Source: Solibacillus cecembensis
GTDB taxonomy: Bacteria > Bacillota > Bacilli > Bacillales_A > Planococcaceae
Direction of reading: 5' to 3'
Assembly: GCF_001439635.1 (NCBI RefSeq)
Contig: NZ_LMBZ01000008.1
Location: 30,662-94,661, forward strand
Length of the DNA: 64,000 nt
The notes under the pieces were generated by a model. That model had not been told where the DNA came from. It ran no database searches and saw only the letters and a program-made list of their open reading frames with translations. Position numbers and translations under genes: made by a program. Position 1 is the stretch's first letter. Every line of letters starts with the position of its first letter. Shown here piece after piece: positions 61,339 through 64,000 of the stretch.

Positions 61339-62019
61339 CTATACATCCTCCACAATAATATACATCATGCGCACAGGTCCATGTACGCCAACAACTAAAT
61401 TCATTTCAATATCAGCTGAATTACTCGGACCCGTAATAAAGCTAACGCAAGAAGCAACATGGCTTTGTTTGCGTAAAAATTGGGCGGCTTGTGTCATGCG
61501 TGGTACGATACTGCTTTTCGGTATAATGGCAATCGAGTTTTCTGGTAAAAACGATAATGTCCGTCCGCGTTGTGCAGAGGATTGTAGCATAATCGTTGCG
61601 GATTCGGCTAACGTGATATCGCTAATAACGACCCCAATATTAGCACGCTCGGCAATTTCGATGTTCATATCACCTTGTGTAGGATCCCATTTGAAACTTT
61701 GCTGTGCAGCGATAAAGGATTCGATTTGAAGCTGCTCAAAACGGGCATCCTCACTATAGATAATTTGTCCGTTATTATATGTAGCAAATGCTTCTTCAAG
61801 TGTCTGTTTCAAGGTCAATTGTGTACAAATTTTAACGGTCGTATGAATATTAGCGCAATGCTCTACCAATATTTCAACAAGTTCATCCGCAGAAGCACCC
61901 TTCAGTACTTCATGCTGAGGTAGGTGTTTCCAATTACGTTCCGGCTTCGTGAGGGAAGGCGTAGAACGGCCTAACTGTGTTGCAATCGTTTGTAAAAAGG
62001 CTTCACGGTTTTTAATCAT
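61339..62019 (-). CDS. lutC: Lactate utilisation protein LutC
   Basis: 226 residues. LUD-domain protein with the sequences VGVVISDITLAESATIMLQS and ALIGT-like FLPENSIAIIPKSSIVPRM, ending TGPSNSADIEMNLVVGVHGP. LutC forms with LutA and LutB the iron-sulfur lactate oxidase that oxidises L-lactate to pyruvate. GGAGGG is at good spacing and its ATG directly follows the lutB stop. Confidence 0.93.
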   Translation of the reverse strand: MIKNREAFLQTIATQLGRSTPSLTKPERNWKHLPQHEVLKGASADELVEILVEHCANIHTTVKICTQLTLKQTLEEAFATYNNGQIIYSEDARFEQLQIESFIAAQQSFKWDPTQGDMNIEIAERANIGVVISDITLAESATIMLQSSAQRGRTLSFLPENSIAIIPKSSIVPRMTQAAQFLRKQSHVASCVSFITGPSNSADIEMNLVVGVHGPVRMMYIIVEDV

Positions 62020-63444
62020 TTATGATCGCCCTCCTTTACTATGCGTGTCAAACCAATCACGAAAACGTTCTTTCTTCGGTGATGGTAAATCGCGAATATC
62101 CGTCCAATTTTTGAGTAAACCAGGACCACTTGAAATTTTATCATCGGATGTAAAAGGCTTCATAGCAGTAGACGCAAGCTTAGAGCCAAAACGATAAATG
62201 GATTGAGAAGATGTACCCATACCAAATGCCTGCATTAATAAGCTTTCGCTAATAGGTGCACGTCCTTCGCGTTCAACGATTACTTCCCGATGCTTATGCA
62301 GTAGCTGATGCAGCGGAATTTTAACTGGACAAACGTCGGTACAGGCACCACAAAGTGTGGATGCATAAGGTAATTCCTTATAATCATCATAGCCACCAAG
62401 TAAGGGAGAGAGCACAGCACCAATGGGACCAGAGTAAATGGAGCCATACGTGTGCCCGCCAACGTGACGGTACACGGGACATACATTGACACAGGCCGCA
62501 CAACGAATGCATTGCAAAATAGATTGGAATTCGCCGCCTAAAATGGATGAGCGTCCGTTATCAACAATAACTAAATGAAATTCTTCTGGTCCATCGACAT
62601 CAAGCTCTTCTTGAATGCCCGTTAGCACAGTAATATAACTCGTCAGCTTTTGCCCAACAGCACTGCGGGTCAGCATGCTAACTAACACTTCCATTTCTTC
62701 AAAAGTTGGTACGATTCGCTCCAAGCCCATCACTGAAATGAGCGTTTTTGGAAGCGCCGCGACAAGATCCGCATTGCCTTCATTTGTAACTAAACAAACC
62801 GAACCTGTTTCGGCAACGGCAAAATTACAACCTGTAATGCCTATATCTGCTGTTAAATAATCTTGGCGTAATATTTGCCGTGCATGCTGTGCTAACTCTT
62901 CTGGTTGAGAAGAAGCGGTATAGCCAATCTTTTCAGTAAAAATATCTCGGATTTGTTCTTTATTTTTATGGAGAGCGGGGGTCACGATATGAGACGGGGG
63001 GTCATGGTCATCAAGCTGTAAAATATATTCCCCTAAATCCGTTTCAATCACTTCGCAACCGAGTTGTTCTAAATGCGTATTTAAGTTAATTTCTTCTGTG
63101 ACCATTGATTTAGATTTGACGATTTTTTTTGCTTGTTTTTCTTTTGCAATGTTCGTAATGTAGTTCGTTGCTTCTTCTGCTGTCTTTGCGAAAAAGACAT
63201 GCCCGCCACGCGCTGCAACATTTTCACTTAATTCATATAGATAATAGTCTAAATGCTCGAGAACATGCTGCCGAATTTCTTCTCCGTGATTGCGCCACTG
63301 TTCCCAATCAAGTGATTCAATAGCAGTGCTACGTCTCGTTTGAAAGCGGTGCTGGGCAGAGGAGACGGCACTACGCATAAAATCATTGTCTAAATTCATG
63401 GAAAGCCGGTCGTTGAATTTGTTTTTACTAATTTTCATTGCCAT
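62020..63444 (-). CDS. lutB: Lactate utilisation iron-sulfur protein LutB
   Basis: 474 residues. LUD N-terminal domain ([19 protein letters not shown] [40 protein letters not shown]) and two 4Fe-4S motifs, [20 protein letters not shown] and [18 protein letters not shown], as in YvfW. AAAGGGGGCGAT precedes the ATG. Middle gene of lutABC, transcribed leftward. Confidence 0.95.
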   Translation of the reverse strand: MAMKISKNKFNDRLSMNLDNDFMRSAVSSAQHRFQTRRSTAIESLDWEQWRNHGEEIRQHVLEHLDYYLYELSENVAARGGHVFFAKTAEEATNYITNIAKEKQAKKIVKSKSMVTEEINLNTHLEQLGCEVIETDLGEYILQLDDHDPPSHIVTPALHKNKEQIRDIFTEKIGYTASSQPEELAQHARQILRQDYLTADIGITGCNFAVAETGSVCLVTNEGNADLVAALPKTLISVMGLERIVPTFEEMEVLVSMLTRSAVGQKLTSYITVLTGIQEELDVDGPEEFHLVIVDNGRSSILGGEFQSILQCIRCAACVNVCPVYRHVGGHTYGSIYSGPIGAVLSPLLGGYDDYKELPYASTLCGACTDVCPVKIPLHQLLHKHREVIVEREGRAPISESLLMQAFGMGTSSQSIYRFGSKLASTAMKPFTSDDKISSGPGLLKNWTDIRDLPSPKKERFRDWFDTHSKGGRS

Positions 63445-63457
63445 ATGATCGCCCCCT

Positions 63458-64000
63458 TTATCTACTATTTAATACTTCTGCAATGTGCATTGTTTTCACT
63501 TCGAGGTTTTGCCGTTCGATTCGACCACCGATGTTCAATAGGCAACCACCATCTGCCCCGATTAAATAATGTGCATTTGTTTGTTGAACAGAGGCAACCT
63601 TTTCATCGACCATCTGCTCAGAAATGCGCCCCATTTTAACGGAAAATGTCCCACCAAACCCACAACAATTTTCTTTTAACGGAAGTTCAATAATTTCTAG
63701 ACCATCGACGTTTTTAAGCAAGGTCATAGGTGCTTGCTGTACTTTAAGAAGGCGCGTCATATGACAAGATGGATGGTAGGTTGCGGTGCCGCTTAATTTT
63801 GCCCCGACGTTTTCAATTCCCAGTACTTCCACAATAAATTGCGTGAGCTCGTACGTTTTGTCGGCAATCCGTTGCGCTCGTTCTTGCCAAATAGGTTCAT
63901 CTTTAAAAATATGCACATATTCTTTTAACATATATGCGCAAGAACCAGATGGGCAGACGATTACTTCGGCATTTTCAAAAACACGAATCGTATTTTTCAT
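63458..64000 (-). CDS. lutA: Lactate utilisation protein LutA, 5' end outside the window
   Basis: 180 codons to the window edge. The CCG-domain motif [20 protein letters not shown] and the earlier [14 protein letters not shown] identify the LutA/GlpC-like subunit. Full LutA is about 238 residues, so roughly 60 N-terminal residues, including the first CCG motif, lie beyond base 64000. The ATG at the very edge is an internal methionine. Stop is 13 bases before lutB. Confidence 0.92.
   Translation of the reverse strand: MKNTIRVFENAEVIVCPSGSCAYMLKEYVHIFKDEPIWQERAQRIADKTYELTQFIVEVLGIENVGAKLSGTATYHPSCHMTRLLKVQQAPMTLLKNVDGLEIIELPLKENCCGFGGTFSVKMGRISEQMVDEKVASVQQTNAHYLIGADGGCLLNIGGRIERQNLEVKTMHIAEVLNSR

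Noticed and set aside
1..64000. tRNA, rRNA, CRISPR array, prophage, replication origin
   Set aside because: Looked for characteristic sequences by eye on both strands; none seen.

Overview
The window looks like chromosomal DNA of a low-GC, endospore-forming Firmicute, most likely in the Lysinibacillus/Solibacillus/Kurthia branch of the Bacillales. This is inferred from AT-rich codon use, strong purine-rich ribosome binding sites with frequent GTG/TTG starts, a SigV/RsiV pair, a YfhD-like small protein, a yxlEFG-like ABC locus, lutABC, and an anaerobic cobalamin operon ordered as I recall it from Bacillus megaterium. No rRNA, tRNA, CRISPR array, prophage or replication origin was recognised.

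Layout. 1-3.0 kb: the 3' part of a lantibiotic-leader-peptidase-like subtilase, followed by a decayed IS66-family element. 3.5-7.4 kb: a DMT transporter, a GNAT acetyltransferase, a YbjQ-family pair, and an ECF sigma/anti-sigma pair. 7.5-14.1 kb: a signalling block in which a divergently oriented histidine kinase/response regulator pair lies between two chemoreceptors, one of them a globin-coupled (HemAT-type) sensor. A near-identical 20-base motif lies upstream of both chemoreceptors. 14.3-16.6 kb: a nucleoside transporter and a methyltransferase. 16.9-23.1 kb: a 2-aminoethylphosphonate island (DeoR-type regulator, ABC importer, phnW, phnX) with a three-copy 11-bp-period motif in the divergent promoter region. 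23.2-29.8 kb: small spore-like and secreted proteins, sigV-rsiV, a secreted three-repeat protein, a DUF2268 lipoprotein, repeated palindromic sequences, and the fused relic of a lost sigma/anti-sigma locus. 29.8-36.0 kb: DMT transporter, GNAT, sugar kinase and phosphatase, and an XRE-regulated yxlEFG-like ABC exporter operon.

The core of the window (36.1-58.4 kb) is two cobalamin-riboswitch-controlled operons. The first (36.4-49.8 kb, 14 genes) carries the oxygen-independent corrin pathway from uroporphyrinogen III to adenosylcobyric acid: cbiH60, cbiJ, cbiC, cbiD, cbiET, cbiL, cbiF, cbiG, cbiA, a precorrin-2 dehydrogenase, SUMT, a nitroreductase-like gene, the corrinoid adenosyltransferase and cbiP. 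The second (50.2-58.4 kb) starts with an unassigned SAM methyltransferase. It then encodes a BtuCDF-type importer, a stand-alone paralogue of the Fe-S half of CbiH60, a ferredoxin-CbiX fusion cobaltochelatase, cbiB, a cobD-like decarboxylase and a cobC-like phosphatase. cobU/cobP, cobS, cobT and a cobalt importer are not present here. The most unusual features are the Fe-S additions in both operons, the methyltransferase of unknown role, a folded repeat-like element between the second aptamer and its apparent terminator, and an apparent ATT start for cbiB.

58.5-64.0 kb: a CBS-domain protein, a DUF421 membrane protein, a fosmidomycin-resistance-like MFS transporter, and the lutABC lactate-utilisation operon on the minus strand, with lutA cut by the window edge. 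Most calls rest on recognising family motifs in the translated sequence by eye; no database search was run.
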